Assembly: GCA_036399835.1 (NCBI GenBank)
Contig: DASWMI010000055.1
Coordinates: 1-54,495, forward strand
From: DASYML01 sp036399835
GTDB taxonomy: Bacteria > Acidobacteriota > Blastocatellia > Pyrinomonadales > Pyrinomonadaceae
Direction of reading: 5' to 3'
Length of the DNA stretch: 54,495 nucleotides
In this document: piece by piece, positions 17,225 through 26,763 of the stretch
Layout of the letters: every line of letters starts with the position of its first letter
Numbering within the stretch: position 1 is the first letter of the stretch
Program-made: the position numbers and the translations under genes
The notes under the pieces: generated by a model
The model's database searches: none
The model's input: the letters and a program-made list of their open reading frames with translations, nothing else
Told to the model about the DNA's origin: nothing

Positions 17225-18121
17225 ATGAAAAGGTACGTTTTCGGGTTCCTGTACTATACAGGCGTGACCCGTTTTGTCGCATGGTGTAATCGCAAGAGGG
17301 TTATGATCCTCTGCTATCACAGCGTCTCCGTGCGGCCCGACCTCCCTTCCGACCTGCATAAACAGCACATCCCCGTACACCTCTTTCGCGCGCACCTCGA
17401 TTACTTGCAACGCTATTCGCATGTCGTCTCTCTCAAGGAATACGTCAGGGCCAGGCGCGCCGGTCAAGCTCTCCCGCACGGCTCCGTGGTCCTGACCTTT
17501 GACGATGGATTTAGAAACTTCCTGACGGTCGCTGCGCCGCTTCTGGTCCAACTCGGACTCCCTGCGACAGCCTTTATCATCACTGAGAAAGCATCCGAGA
17601 GAGAAATCCCCGAAGGCGATCTTCAATGGAATTCCTCGCATGATCGGACATTTCTCTCGTGGCCCGAAATCCATCTGCTGGCGCGGCAACACGGGATAGA
17701 CTTCGGCTCGCACAGCCACTCTCACCCGGAGCTGACGGCTGTCTCGCCCGAAGAGGTCGAGCGCGAGTTGAAGAATTCGCTTGAGAGGCTGGTCCAGAAA
17801 CTAGGCTGCGAGGAGGTGAGCTTCGCCTACCCGCACGGGAGGACGACCGCCCAGATTAGCGAATTAGCCAGAGCTGCTGGCTACACCTGCGCGGTCACGG
17901 GCACGCTCGGCGCTAACAAGATGGAGACAGACCCTCATCAGCTTTATCGCATCATCATCGCAGCCGATGACGACCTGGCAACCTTCGCGGCGCGCGTCGC
18001 GGGCTTAACCTGGTGGGCCGACAGGATTCGCGCTTTCTTTCTGCGTCCGGTCAAAAGGTCTCAAGGCGCGCAGCCGCAACGCACGCCTCTCCAAGGGCTG
18101 AACAGGCTCGATTACGAATAG
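17225..18121 (+). CDS. Polysaccharide deacetylase (NodB/CE4 family)
   Basis: 298 residues. Seen: VMILCYHSVSV at the N-terminus, the catalytic VVLTFDDGFRNF (D93, D94), the zinc-binding GSHSHSHPEL (H163, H167), and SFAYPHGRTT. These are the CE4 motifs 1-3. Members remove N-acetyl groups from peptidoglycan or exopolysaccharide. There is a hydrophobic N-terminal stretch (FGFLYYTGVTRFVAWC) but no clear signal peptide, so it may act at the inner membrane. It converges with, and overlaps by ten bases, the methyltransferase gene on the other strand. Confidence 0.9.
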   Translation: MKRYVFGFLYYTGVTRFVAWCNRKRVMILCYHSVSVRPDLPSDLHKQHIPVHLFRAHLDYLQRYSHVVSLKEYVRARRAGQALPHGSVVLTFDDGFRNFLTVAAPLLVQLGLPATAFIITEKASEREIPEGDLQWNSSHDRTFLSWPEIHLLARQHGIDFGSHSHSHPELTAVSPEEVERELKNSLERLVQKLGCEEVSFAYPHGRTTAQISELARAAGYTCAVTGTLGANKMETDPHQLYRIIIAADDDLATFAARVAGLTWWADRIRAFFLRPVKRSQGAQPQRTPLQGLNRLDYE

Positions 18122-18879
18122 GCCGGCTTGACGCAAAGATAAAAGCTCTCGCTACTGTCAATCGAATATCTACTGCACTCTTCAGGCGACAAACGATGCT
18201 TAACCTCATGCGCCTCGAACCCTGCCTCGCGCAGCCTCTGCGCAAAGTCTTCACCGTACATCCGCCAGAAATTCATCACTCGCTTTTGCGCGGCATCATA
18301 CTCTTCTGTCTCCGTCTGACGGGCTATCGCCACAGAGACGATTAACCGGCCCGTGCCAGGGCGGAGCACTCTATGCAATTCCCTCATCGCGGCCCTGTCG
18401 TCCTGGACCAGTTGGAGCACATGATGACACCAGAGCAAATCAATCGAATCGGATGCGAAAGGCAAGCGTTGGAGGTCCGCCAGCACGTCCACGCCGCGCG
18501 CGGCCTCAAGGTCTGCCCTGATTAACTTGAGACTCCCGGACTGATTCCAGGCTTCCTCAAGCGCCCTCTCCGGCGCGAAAACGAGGGCCACGCCGCTCCT
18601 CTCGTGCAGTTGAAAATCGTTCTTGAGCCAGAGGTAGAGCGCCCTGTGCCGCGCGTGGCTGTTGCAACGCGGGCACTCCGCATTGCGCCCCGTAAAATCA
18701 ATCTCTATGTAGTCGTAAAAGCGGCGGCCCGTCCACCCGCAGCAAGGACACTCGACCTTCTGAGGTAGAAGCCGGTTGACGAGCGCCGTCCTGCCCCTGC
18801 TCAAGACTACCTGAGAGAGCAAACGGGTCGCGGCCCAAGCGCCATGCTCTTTGAGCTGGCTTCGATACCAGTTCAGCAT
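18112..18879 (-). CDS. Class I SAM-dependent methyltransferase with N-terminal zinc finger
   Basis: 255 residues. The N-terminal part has VECPCCGWTGRRFYDY and NAECPRCNSHARHRALYLWL, two CxxC pairs that should bind zinc. The methyltransferase core follows with a degenerate glycine motif (ALVFAPERALEEAW), LIRADLEAARGVDVLADLQRLPF, and SIDLLWCHHVLQLVQDDRAAMRELHRVLRPG, matching class I motifs II-V. Proteins of this layout often sit in polysaccharide or cell-surface gene groups, consistent with the deacetylase next door; substrate unknown. Confidence 0.82.
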   Translation of the reverse strand: MLNWYRSQLKEHGAWAATRLLSQVVLSRGRTALVNRLLPQKVECPCCGWTGRRFYDYIEIDFTGRNAECPRCNSHARHRALYLWLKNDFQLHERSGVALVFAPERALEEAWNQSGSLKLIRADLEAARGVDVLADLQRLPFASDSIDLLWCHHVLQLVQDDRAAMRELHRVLRPGTGRLIVSVAIARQTETEEYDAAQKRVMNFWRMYGEDFAQRLREAGFEAHEVKHRLSPEECSRYSIDSSESFYLCVKPAYS

Positions 18880-19141
18880 ATGATGGTCCAGAATAAATCC
18901 GGCGGCCCGTCAGCAACTCGCGGCGATAACTTCCGAACCTATGGATGATCAGCAACCGTAGAGTAATATCAGTCACGGCCCGGCGGACGGGCCAGTGTTT
19001 GACATCCGTGCCGGACAGGAATATTGTGCCCGCTTTAAGACTCCTGGTCCAACAGTTAAAGAGAGTTCCTCGCCAGAGCATTCTCACCAAACGGTATTAC
19101 AAGGCAGCAGCGGCGACCGCACCGCCGCAATAGATTAAGCG

Positions 19142-20440
19142 ATGGATGAGCACGGCACATTCGATAAGCAAGGGATGGAGAGCAAGGCAACGCTCGATTC
19201 GAGCGCGGGCGTGCCGACGATTGATGCGAGCCAGCCAGCCTTCGCCTCGCCTGAAACGCAAAATACAGACATCCTTTCGCGGCTCGCACTCTTTTACGAG
19301 CTGCCTTTGAAATTCGCTGAAGTGGAGCGGATAGACAATCTCATGCAGTTGATTGTCGAGGGAGCCATCGGCTTGATTCCGTGCGCGCGGCGCGGCGCGC
19401 TGTTGATTAAAGATCGCCGGATGGGGAAGCTCATCTTAAAGGCGCATGTCCCGGTGGGCAATCCGGCTGTCAGCCTGACGCTGGCTGAGCAGTCCATGGA
19501 ACGGCGTTGCGCTTTTATCTGGCCCGCGACTGCTCCCGCACAGCCACAGCCGCAGCAAGACGATATCTTCCACCCCAAAAGGGCCTTGCCGCCGAGCGTT
19601 GTGGAGTATCAGATAGAGTCTGCGATGTACGCGCCGCTGCTCTGGAAAAACGAGACGCTCGGAGTCCTCTGCGTGGACAACTGCGAGCAGGGCAGCTCAT
19701 TTAGTATAGACGACCTCAGACTCTTGCAGGCCGTCGGGCATCATGCTGCGCTGGCTGTCGCTAATCTTCAATTACAAGATGACTGGCGTCATCAGGCCGA
19801 GATCCAGAACAATATCCTCAAGCTGATTCCTCCGCAGATTGTCGAGCGGCTCAAGCATCAGCGCGGACGAATCCGGCTCGGCGGCGAGTTTCACGAGGCG
19901 ACCATTTTGATCTCGGACATACGCGGCTTTACAAACCTTTCCACCACGATGAGCCCGGATGAAGTAACAGAGATGCTCGAAGACTATTTTGGCCGCCTCG
20001 TCCCGCTCGTCTTTAAGTATCATGGCACGATAGATAAGTTTGTGGGCGATGCTATCCTGGCGGTCTTCGGCAGCCCGACGACAGATGACCAGCAGCAGCT
20101 ACACGGGGTCATGACGGCGATGGAAATGCAGTCGGCCATGAGAGAGGTCAACGCGCAGCGCGCATCGGAAGGCAAGCGGACGGGCGAGCTGGGCATCGGT
20201 CTGCATTTCGGCGAGGTCGTCCACGGGTTTATCGGCACGCCTCAAAGGATGGAATACACTGTCATCGGGGATACGGTCAATCGCGCCTCGCGCTACTGTG
20301 ACGGAGCGCGAGGCGGCGAGATTTTAATCAGCCCGGATATGTACCAGTGGGTCTGGAAATTCGTCGAGGTCGAAGCCACCAGCTTTGATACCAAGCATGA
20401 AGGAAGATTTGCAGCCTATCGCGTCAAACGCATCAAGTAA
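19142..20440 (+). CDS. Class III adenylate cyclase with N-terminal GAF domain
   Basis: 432 residues. Residues about 50-215 look like a GAF sensor (LIPCARRGALLIKDRRMGKL to LLQAVGHHAALAVANLQLQD). The cyclase domain follows: ATILISDIRGFTNLST (metal Asp D259), DKFVGDAILAVFGSP (K for adenine, metal Asp D303), and YTVIGDTVNRASRYCDGA (adenine-selecting Asp, transition-state Asn/Arg). The residues point to ATP as substrate. The soluble protein probably senses a small ligand and makes cAMP. The start lacks a good ribosome site; an in-frame ATG at 19175 with AAGGG before it is an alternative. Confidence 0.9.
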   Translation: MDEHGTFDKQGMESKATLDSSAGVPTIDASQPAFASPETQNTDILSRLALFYELPLKFAEVERIDNLMQLIVEGAIGLIPCARRGALLIKDRRMGKLILKAHVPVGNPAVSLTLAEQSMERRCAFIWPATAPAQPQPQQDDIFHPKRALPPSVVEYQIESAMYAPLLWKNETLGVLCVDNCEQGSSFSIDDLRLLQAVGHHAALAVANLQLQDDWRHQAEIQNNILKLIPPQIVERLKHQRGRIRLGGEFHEATILISDIRGFTNLSTTMSPDEVTEMLEDYFGRLVPLVFKYHGTIDKFVGDAILAVFGSPTTDDQQQLHGVMTAMEMQSAMREVNAQRASEGKRTGELGIGLHFGEVVHGFIGTPQRMEYTVIGDTVNRASRYCDGARGGEILISPDMYQWVWKFVEVEATSFDTKHEGRFAAYRVKRIK

Positions 20441-20519
20441 CGCGCACCCGCCAAGCAGCTCAAATTCATCAAATAACTGACGGGCATCGAAGAGGCTGGT
20501 CCACTGCGGCCCGCCTAAG

Positions 20520-22565
20520 CTATTGCAGTTCGAGCATCCGGCGGCACAGTTCAAGGGCCTCTTCAGCCTGCGGGTGTCCGAGCGATTGGGCCTCTTCAAA
20601 ACAGGCCAGCGCCTCGGTCCTGTCTCCGGCTTTGCTCAGGACCAATCCCTTGTAATACCAGGCCACAGCATGTTGCGGTTGCAGCTCTAAGGCGCGGTCG
20701 TAACAGGCTATGGCTTCATCCCGACGGCCCAGCTCTTCGAGCGTAAAACCCTTGTGATACCAGGCTTCGGCATCATGCGGGTTGAGCCTCAGAGAGCGGC
20801 TAAAGGCTGAGACGGCCTGCTCGTTCTGTTTGAGTCGCTCAAGCGCCAGAGCCTTTTGATACCAGACGGCAGCCTCGCGCGGCTTGGTCTGGAGAATGCG
20901 ATCATAACAGGCGACGGCCTCCGCGTAGCGTTGCATCTCGACCAGGAGATCGCCCTTGTATGTGAGGGCGTTGGCAAAGCCCGGATTGGTCTCGATGGCG
21001 CGCTCTGCGCAGGCCAGGGCCTCCGCTTCGCGTCCAAGCTTTGAGAGCGCGGAGGCTTTGTTGAACCATGCCTCCGCATCCTGCGGCGTGAGCTTGATGG
21101 CGCTCTCAAAGCAGGCGAGCGCCTCTTCATGCTCTCCGGATTCGAGGAGGATAGCGCCCTTGCATCTCCAGGCGCGGCCATGCTGCGCGTTGAGCTTGAT
21201 GGCGTGCTCAAAGCAGATGAGCGCATCTTCCGTGCGACCTAGGTCTTGAAGCGTGAGACCCTTGTTGACCCAGGTATCCACATCGCGCGGGTAGAGCCTG
21301 AGCATCTGTCTGAGAGTCGTCAGCGCCTCCTCGTGGCGACGCATCTCGCGCAAGGCCCAGGCCTTTTTGAACAAAGCTTTATCGAGGCGCTGGTCCAATT
21401 CATAGGCCCGCTCAAAGTTGGCAACGGCCACAGTCCAGCGTCCCGCTCCGCTGGCCGCGACACCCTCCTGATACATAGCTTCCGCCTCTTTGATTGACTG
21501 TGCGGGCATGGCGGCTATCTTCTGCTTGCACCATGTCAGCCACTCGGCAGTGCCCTCAACCTTCTGGCGCTGCGCTTCTTCAAAGCAGCCCAGGGCTTCA
21601 CGAAAGCGTTCCGTGTCGGCCAGCCTGCACCCCTGCGCATACCAGACATTGCCGTTTAGCGGGTTGAGTTCAAAGACGCGCTCATAACAGGCGATGGCCT
21701 CCTCGTGGCGGCCCATCTCGCCGAGCGTCCAGCCTTTATAGTTCCAGGCCGCTTCGTATCTCGGATTGATTTCGAGCGCACGTCCGAGACAGAGCAGTGC
21801 TTCTTCGCGCCGACCCGCTTTCTGTAACGCGCGTCCCTTGTTATACCAGCCTTCGGCATCATGCGGGCAGCATCTGACAAAACAGGTCAGGGCCGTGACC
21901 GCCTTCTCAGGCTCTTCGAGGCTGATGTGCGCCAGTCCTATGTTGTACCAGGCGTTATCATTGGTCTGGTCCAGCTTGAGCGCGCGTTCAAAGCAACTGA
22001 TAGCATCACGCCAGCTCGCGGCGTTGTAGAAATCCAGACCCTTCTTAAACCAATCATTCGCCACCTGACGGTCAACCATAGAGACTGCCTGGCCGAGTTG
22101 ATGTTGAGACCAGGAAATCCATTCCGCCGCCTGCGCATCGCCCAGACGCTCTGCTTCCCTAAAGCATCCGAGCGCCTCGGACCAGCGCCCGCAATCGCCT
22201 AGCTTGCACCCCTGCGCGTACCAGACATCGCGGTTGAGCGGGTTGATCTCAAGAACGCGGTCATAAGCGGCGACAGACTCTTCGTTGCGGCCCAGTTTGC
22301 CGAGTGACCAGCCCTTGTTATGCCAGGCCTTCTCGTAGCGCGGGTTGATGGCTATGGCGCGCTCGAAACAGGCCAGGGCCTCCTGGAAACGCTCCAGCTC
22401 GGTCAGGACCCAGCCCTTGTTGTGCCAGGCCTTCTCATATTTCGGGTCGAGCCTGAGAGCCTGGTCATAACTGGCGAGAGCGTCATCCCACCTCTGCATC
22501 TCGCCGTATTTGACGCCCTGGTCATACCACTGGTCGGCCCCCTGGCCGCTCGTCATTGATGCCAT
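20520..22565 (-). CDS. Large TPR-repeat protein
   Basis: 681 residues made almost entirely of tetratricopeptide repeats, about fifteen by reading the recurring W-x-N/Y-K-G-x-x-L-x-x-L-G-R-x-E-E-A-I-x-C-Y/F-x-x-A/V-L pattern with P spaced behind. No signal peptide or membrane helix. GAGG is placed well before the ATG. It starts 29 bases after the WD40 kinase stop, so the two form an operon; it is probably a scaffold or a substrate for that kinase. TPR proteins commonly bind partner peptides, and Hsp70 systems use them. Confidence 0.9.
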   Translation of the reverse strand: MASMTSGQGADQWYDQGVKYGEMQRWDDALASYDQALRLDPKYEKAWHNKGWVLTELERFQEALACFERAIAINPRYEKAWHNKGWSLGKLGRNEESVAAYDRVLEINPLNRDVWYAQGCKLGDCGRWSEALGCFREAERLGDAQAAEWISWSQHQLGQAVSMVDRQVANDWFKKGLDFYNAASWRDAISCFERALKLDQTNDNAWYNIGLAHISLEEPEKAVTALTCFVRCCPHDAEGWYNKGRALQKAGRREEALLCLGRALEINPRYEAAWNYKGWTLGEMGRHEEAIACYERVFELNPLNGNVWYAQGCRLADTERFREALGCFEEAQRQKVEGTAEWLTWCKQKIAAMPAQSIKEAEAMYQEGVAASGAGRWTVAVANFERAYELDQRLDKALFKKAWALREMRRHEEALTTLRQMLRLYPRDVDTWVNKGLTLQDLGRTEDALICFEHAIKLNAQHGRAWRCKGAILLESGEHEEALACFESAIKLTPQDAEAWFNKASALSKLGREAEALACAERAIETNPGFANALTYKGDLLVEMQRYAEAVACYDRILQTKPREAAVWYQKALALERLKQNEQAVSAFSRSLRLNPHDAEAWYHKGFTLEELGRRDEAIACYDRALELQPQHAVAWYYKGLVLSKAGDRTEALACFEEAQSLGHPQAEEALELCRRMLELQ

Positions 22566-22594
22566 AATTATTTACCTCACAATTTTCAGCTCGC

Positions 22595-24484
22595 TTACAC
22601 TTTCCAGAGCCGCACGGTCTTGTCCCAACTTCCGCTCGCGACCCGTTCTCCGTCGGGCGAGAAGGCGACGGCTGAGACGACATCCTTGCAATCGCCGAGC
22701 GTGCGCATGAGGCCGGAACGCAGATTCCAGAGCCGCACGCTTTTATCCTCGCTCCCGCTGGCGACCCATTCTCCGTCAGGCGAAAAGGCTACGGAAGAAA
22801 TCCAACCATCACACTCGCCCAAAATCTTCTGCCCCGCATGGTCCAGATTCCAGAGCCTCACGGTCTTGTCCAGGCTTCCGGCAGCCAGACTCCGGCCATC
22901 AGGCGAGAAGGCCACAGAGCGTATGTTGCTCTCACACTTGCCAATCTCCCTGACTTGCCCTGCCTGCGAATCCCACAACTGAATTGTGTCCGCGCTGGTC
23001 CAGGCCAGGCTCTCGCCGTTCGGGGCGAAGACCAGCGACCAGACTCGACCCTCCCCGCGCCCGAGCGTCTGCACACTGCCCGTCTCTATCTCCCAGAGCT
23101 GGACCAGCCCTTCGTCAGTTCCGGCGGCGACGGTTTTGCCGTCTGGCGAATAGGCGACGACGCTCACGGGGCTGGCACAACTGGCTAAAATGTACATCCG
23201 CTCCAACTGAATAATCCAGATGCGCACGGCGCGGTCGTTGCTCCCCGAAACGAGACTCCGGCCATCGGGCGAGAAGGCCACAGAAGAGACATAGGAAAAC
23301 CCCGAAGCGCCCTCTCCACACTTTCCGAGCAGCCGCATCTGGCCCGTCTGCACATCCCAGAGCCGCACTGCATTATCATTACTCCCCGAAGCGATGCTCG
23401 TCCCATGCGACGAAAAAGCCACTGCGCGCACCTGCTTTTCACACTTTCCGAGGATGCCGTATTTGACGGACTGGACCGGCGAAGGCATCGTCATGACCTG
23501 GTCCTGCTGCTGGCCTTCCTTGCCTGGCAGCTCGCGCACCGTCGGCGGGAGCACGCTCGGTTTAGAAACACGATGCGCGACAGCAGCCCCTTTAGCATCC
23601 TCTTCGTGTAGCGCCGAGCGCATTTCGGCGGCGCTATTAAAACGCTCCCCGCGCTTGAGCGCCAGGGCGCGCGTCAGGGCTTCCGAAACCTTCTGCCCGA
23701 CGCGCCGGTTCAGCTCGTTGACGGGCCGCAGCGGGTCTTCTTGCCCGGACCAGATTGCCAGCGCGCGCTCCGTCGCATTGACCGCAGGCTTGCCCGCGAG
23801 CAGTTGATAGAGCGTCGCTCCGAGCGAGAAGAGGTCGCTTCTGTGGTCCGATTCCTGTCGGCAGGCCAGCTCAAATTCCTGCGCATTAGCGGCGGCCAGA
23901 GGACTTTTCCTCCACCTCGCATCAACGGGCAGGATTTGTTCCAGCGGCGCGTAACCGAGGGTATAGCCGGGCGCGTGCTCATGTTTGTCGAGGGCGGACA
24001 TCTGTCCTGTGGCCCCGAATGATAATCCGAAATCGAGCAGGATAATCTCGCCGCGCGGCGTCAGCTTGAGATTCGAGGGCTTGATGTCACGATGAAGGAT
24101 CGGGTATTCGTGCAGGTATTCGAGCGCGTCGAGCAGGTCGTCTGCCCAGCGCAGCACGTCCTCCGGCTCGAAGGGTCCGCCGCGACGCAGCAGTTGGTCT
24201 TCGAGGTCGCTCCCGGGAATCAGCTCCATGACGAGAAACTGCCCGTCCTTCTGAGAAAAGTGGTCCATTACTTTGGGGAGCGCGGCGTGGCGCAGGTTTG
24301 CCAGCAGGCTCGCCTCTCGCCGGAAAGCACGGCGCTGCGATTCCGTCTCGGCGATGGTCTCCTTCAAGGCGACGGCGCATTTGAGCCGCTGGTCCAGCGC
24401 CTCGTAGACGTTGCCCATCCCTCCCTTGCCGAGGTGTCTGATGATTTGATAACGATCCTGAAGAACGGTGTCGGGAGCAAGCAT
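22595..24484 (-). CDS. Ser/Thr protein kinase with C-terminal seven-blade WD40 domain
   Basis: 629 residues. Kinase domain at about 10-275: HLGKGGMGNVYEAL (glycine loop), VALKE (Lys41), ILHRDIKPSNLKL (Asp133), LLDFGLS (Asp151) and the long GYAPLEQI activation part. Residues about 345-629 contain seven WD40 units, each ending in a variant of xDxxVRLWxx, the last being SWDKTVRLWKV, so one closed propeller. No transmembrane segment. The propeller likely recruits a substrate. Transcribed divergently from a second kinase that heads the chaperone operon, from a 526-base shared region. Confidence 0.93.
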   Translation of the reverse strand: MLAPDTVLQDRYQIIRHLGKGGMGNVYEALDQRLKCAVALKETIAETESQRRAFRREASLLANLRHAALPKVMDHFSQKDGQFLVMELIPGSDLEDQLLRRGGPFEPEDVLRWADDLLDALEYLHEYPILHRDIKPSNLKLTPRGEIILLDFGLSFGATGQMSALDKHEHAPGYTLGYAPLEQILPVDARWRKSPLAAANAQEFELACRQESDHRSDLFSLGATLYQLLAGKPAVNATERALAIWSGQEDPLRPVNELNRRVGQKVSEALTRALALKRGERFNSAAEMRSALHEEDAKGAAVAHRVSKPSVLPPTVRELPGKEGQQQDQVMTMPSPVQSVKYGILGKCEKQVRAVAFSSHGTSIASGSNDNAVRLWDVQTGQMRLLGKCGEGASGFSYVSSVAFSPDGRSLVSGSNDRAVRIWIIQLERMYILASCASPVSVVAYSPDGKTVAAGTDEGLVQLWEIETGSVQTLGRGEGRVWSLVFAPNGESLAWTSADTIQLWDSQAGQVREIGKCESNIRSVAFSPDGRSLAAGSLDKTVRLWNLDHAGQKILGECDGWISSVAFSPDGEWVASGSEDKSVRLWNLRSGLMRTLGDCKDVVSAVAFSPDGERVASGSWDKTVRLWKV

Positions 24485-24580
24485 CTGCTCTAGCCTTTAA
24501 CGAGCTTGAAAGTTATCGGAGCGAAGCCTGACGCGGAAGCGAGGTCGGTGCGTTTTCAGCAGGCGCAGCTTGGAGGTCAG

Positions 24581-24608
24581 ATATTACTACTGTCTTCAAT
24601 CAAGTCAA
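24581..24608 (-). promoter_or_regulatory. Probable sigma70-type promoter for the WD40 kinase/TPR operon
   Basis: On the minus strand TTGACT (24608-24603) is followed after 16 bases by TAATAT (24586-24581), about 97 bases upstream of the kinase ATG. It overlaps the divergent regulatory region with the plus-strand promoter at 24689. Confidence 0.45.
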
Positions 24609-24688
24609 GAAAAAAGCCGGACCCGAAGGCGACGGCCCGCGAAACAGGGCGCGGCGCGCTCCGCTCGTCAGTTTGTGACGGGAATTTA

Positions 24689-24716
24689 TTGACTAAAAAA
24701 CGGAGCTGGCTATAAT
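24689..24716 (+). promoter_or_regulatory. Strong sigma70-type promoter upstream of the chaperone operon
   Basis: TTGACT, a 16-base spacer and a perfect TATAAT. The first gene starts at 25011, leaving a leader of roughly 290 bases in which I see no convincing gene; a regulatory leader or a small RNA is possible. This is the best promoter match in the window. Confidence 0.6.
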
Positions 24717-25010
24717 TCTCTGCCATCCCGCCGGAGAATGCGCAGGCGCTGCCTAGAGTCAGACTCCTCGTACTTACCTCAGATTCCGGCAGGACCAGCG
24801 TGGACGTGCGCCGCCAGCTCATACGCTTGACAAGCTCGCATCGCGAAATTCGATTCGCTCATATTTGCCCGGCTGTCAACAAACACACGTTGCCTTATCG
24901 TCGGCAGGCGCTGAACGTCATTTGAATTCGCAAGTTTTCGCCATCAATCCGGTCCTCTCTCTCAGCTTTTCGCGCTGCGGGCCGGAAGCTAGAGCCGCAA
25001 GGAGTTTTCC

Positions 25011-26114
25011 ATGAGATTAATTCAGGAAGGGCAGGTTATTCGCGGGACTTATGAGGTCGAGCGCTTTCTGGGAGAAGGAGCCTTCGCGGAGGTCTACCGC
25101 GTCAAGCATCGCTTTCTCGGACGACAGGCGATGAAGGTCTTCAAAACGGTCGGCACGATTCAGGAGACAGAGCAGGCGCTGGAAGAAGCCATCATGCTCT
25201 CGCAGATCGGCCACCCGAATATCGTGCGCGTCTTCGATGCCAACATTACAGAGACATCAAACGGGAGCTGCGGCTTCTTTACGATGGAGTACGTCGCCGG
25301 AGGCAGCCTGGAACAGTTCTGGCGCTCTCACGGCGACCAGTTCGTGCCGGTCGAAACGGCTGTCGAGATTATGCGGCAGGTCTGCCGCGGGATGGAGGTC
25401 GCGCATAAAGAGAAGCCGCCGATTATCCATCGTGATATAAAGCCGCAGAATATTCTGGTCGGCTATGATGTCAACGGGCTGCGCGCACGCGTCAGCGATT
25501 TCGGTCTCGCCAAGCGCGTCAACCCCTTGACGTGGGCCGCCAGCGCGCGCGGGACGCGCTGCTTTAAAGCTCCGGAGACGTTTCGCAATCCGCTGCATGA
25601 TTCCTGCGCCGGAGATGTCTGGGCGCTCGGCCTGACGCTCTACCTGCTCATCACGGACCAGTTGCCTTATTCGGGAGCAGACCTCGACGCCGTTGACCTG
25701 AAAAGCTTCGAGCGGCCCATGATGCCCGCCAGTTATCTGAATATTCAGGTTAATCCGGCGCTGGACCAGATTCTTTTCCGCGCGCTCGCCGTCAAGCGTG
25801 ATGACCGCTACCAGAATGCCGCAGAGCTGCTCGAAGAGCTGGTCAACTGGAGGCCGGATGCAGCGGTCCCGATCAAACCGCCGAAGAGCGCCATGTCATC
25901 CGAGGCGGCCAAGAGCGTCTTTGGCGAACAGCACACCCCGGCCAACGAGAAGAAGGCCAGAGAGATGGCGGCCCAGGCCGTCAAGCTCTCGCGCCAGACG
26001 GGAAGATTGATGGAAGCCGCAGACTTGATGGAAGAGGCTTTTAACAGGTGGCCGGAGCTACGCGAACAGTATGAATATCAGCTCAAGCTGTGGCGGCGCG
26101 GAATCGTCCAGTAA
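25011..26114 (+). CDS. Ser/Thr protein kinase heading the chaperone operon
   Basis: 367 residues. Seen: FLGEGAFAEVYRV (glycine loop), QAMKVFK (Lys42), PIIHRDIKPQNILVG (Asp142) and RVSDFGLAK (Asp163), then GTRCFKAPE and GDVWALGLTLYLLITDQLP, all in the Hanks-type order. After the kinase domain (to about 280) a helical tail of about 90 residues follows, with no membrane helix. AAGGAG precedes the ATG. It is co-directional with the GrpE-like, J-like and Hsp70-like genes at spacings of 21-66 bases. It probably phosphorylates one of them or senses a condition that calls for chaperones. Confidence 0.93.
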   Translation: MRLIQEGQVIRGTYEVERFLGEGAFAEVYRVKHRFLGRQAMKVFKTVGTIQETEQALEEAIMLSQIGHPNIVRVFDANITETSNGSCGFFTMEYVAGGSLEQFWRSHGDQFVPVETAVEIMRQVCRGMEVAHKEKPPIIHRDIKPQNILVGYDVNGLRARVSDFGLAKRVNPLTWAASARGTRCFKAPETFRNPLHDSCAGDVWALGLTLYLLITDQLPYSGADLDAVDLKSFERPMMPASYLNIQVNPALDQILFRALAVKRDDRYQNAAELLEELVNWRPDAAVPIKPPKSAMSSEAAKSVFGEQHTPANEKKAREMAAQAVKLSRQTGRLMEAADLMEEAFNRWPELREQYEYQLKLWRRGIVQ

Positions 26115-26135
26115 AGCATGTGGAGGAAATAACCT

Positions 26136-26711
26136 ATGACCCGGAGCGAAAGCCCGTCCACATCCCCGCGCGCTTCAAAAATCGGCGACCTGCTCGCGGG
26201 CGTGCGCCAGCGTGTCTACGCCAGAGAGTTTCGCATCAATCCGCCCGTCTGGTCGTCTGACCTCTTGAGCGTCGTCGAAAAATTGGCCCAGTCCGTCGCG
26301 CAGCCGGTGACAGAAAAGCCCGCTCACGATGACGGCGCGAAGCCTGAGCCGCCGGACCAGAAAGAGCTGATGAATTTTCTGGCGGACCTCGGCACGGGCC
26401 TCTGGCGCTTGCGACAAAAGATGGTCCAGCCCGGAACCGACGAGCCGCTCGAAGAGATGCGCCGCCCGTACAGGCATCTGGCATCCACCTGGGACGTGCT
26501 CGCAGAAGAGGGGATACAGATTCTGGACCACACGGACGAGGTCGTGCCCGAAGGCGGCATCTACGCTCTGAAGGCCATCGCCTACCAGCCGATGTCTCAT
26601 TTGACGCGCGAGCAGGTAATCGAAACCATCAAGCCGACGATCTATTACAAGGAGCAGATGATCCAGATGGGAGAGGTCATTATCGGAACGCCGGAGGCCA
26701 GCGCCCCCTGA
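26136..26711 (+). CDS. GrpE-like nucleotide exchange factor
   Basis: 191 residues with GGAGGAAAT before the ATG. N-terminal part variable; the middle (DQKELMNFLADLGTGLWRLRQ) is helical. The C-terminal part reads EGIQILDHTDEVVPEGGIYA then ETIKPTIYYKEQMIQMGEVI, resembling the beta domain of GrpE that opens the Hsp70 nucleotide cleft. The long parallel coiled coil of canonical GrpE is short or absent. Being in one operon with a divergent Hsp70 makes it a dedicated exchange factor (inference). Confidence 0.7.
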   Translation: MTRSESPSTSPRASKIGDLLAGVRQRVYAREFRINPPVWSSDLLSVVEKLAQSVAQPVTEKPAHDDGAKPEPPDQKELMNFLADLGTGLWRLRQKMVQPGTDEPLEEMRRPYRHLASTWDVLAEEGIQILDHTDEVVPEGGIYALKAIAYQPMSHLTREQVIETIKPTIYYKEQMIQMGEVIIGTPEASAP

Positions 26712-26763
26712 TGCTGTCTCAGCCAAGCCTCGCGCGAAATCTAAAAGCCAGAGGTCTTTATAC

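Noticed and set aside
18945..19133. 62-residue frame in the gap before the cyclase
   Set aside because: No ribosome site, no recognisable features; the 262-base gap is better explained as a divergent promoter region.
24739..24831. 30-residue frame MRRRCLESDSS... in the kinase leader
   Set aside because: Ribosome site too close and weak, no family-like content.
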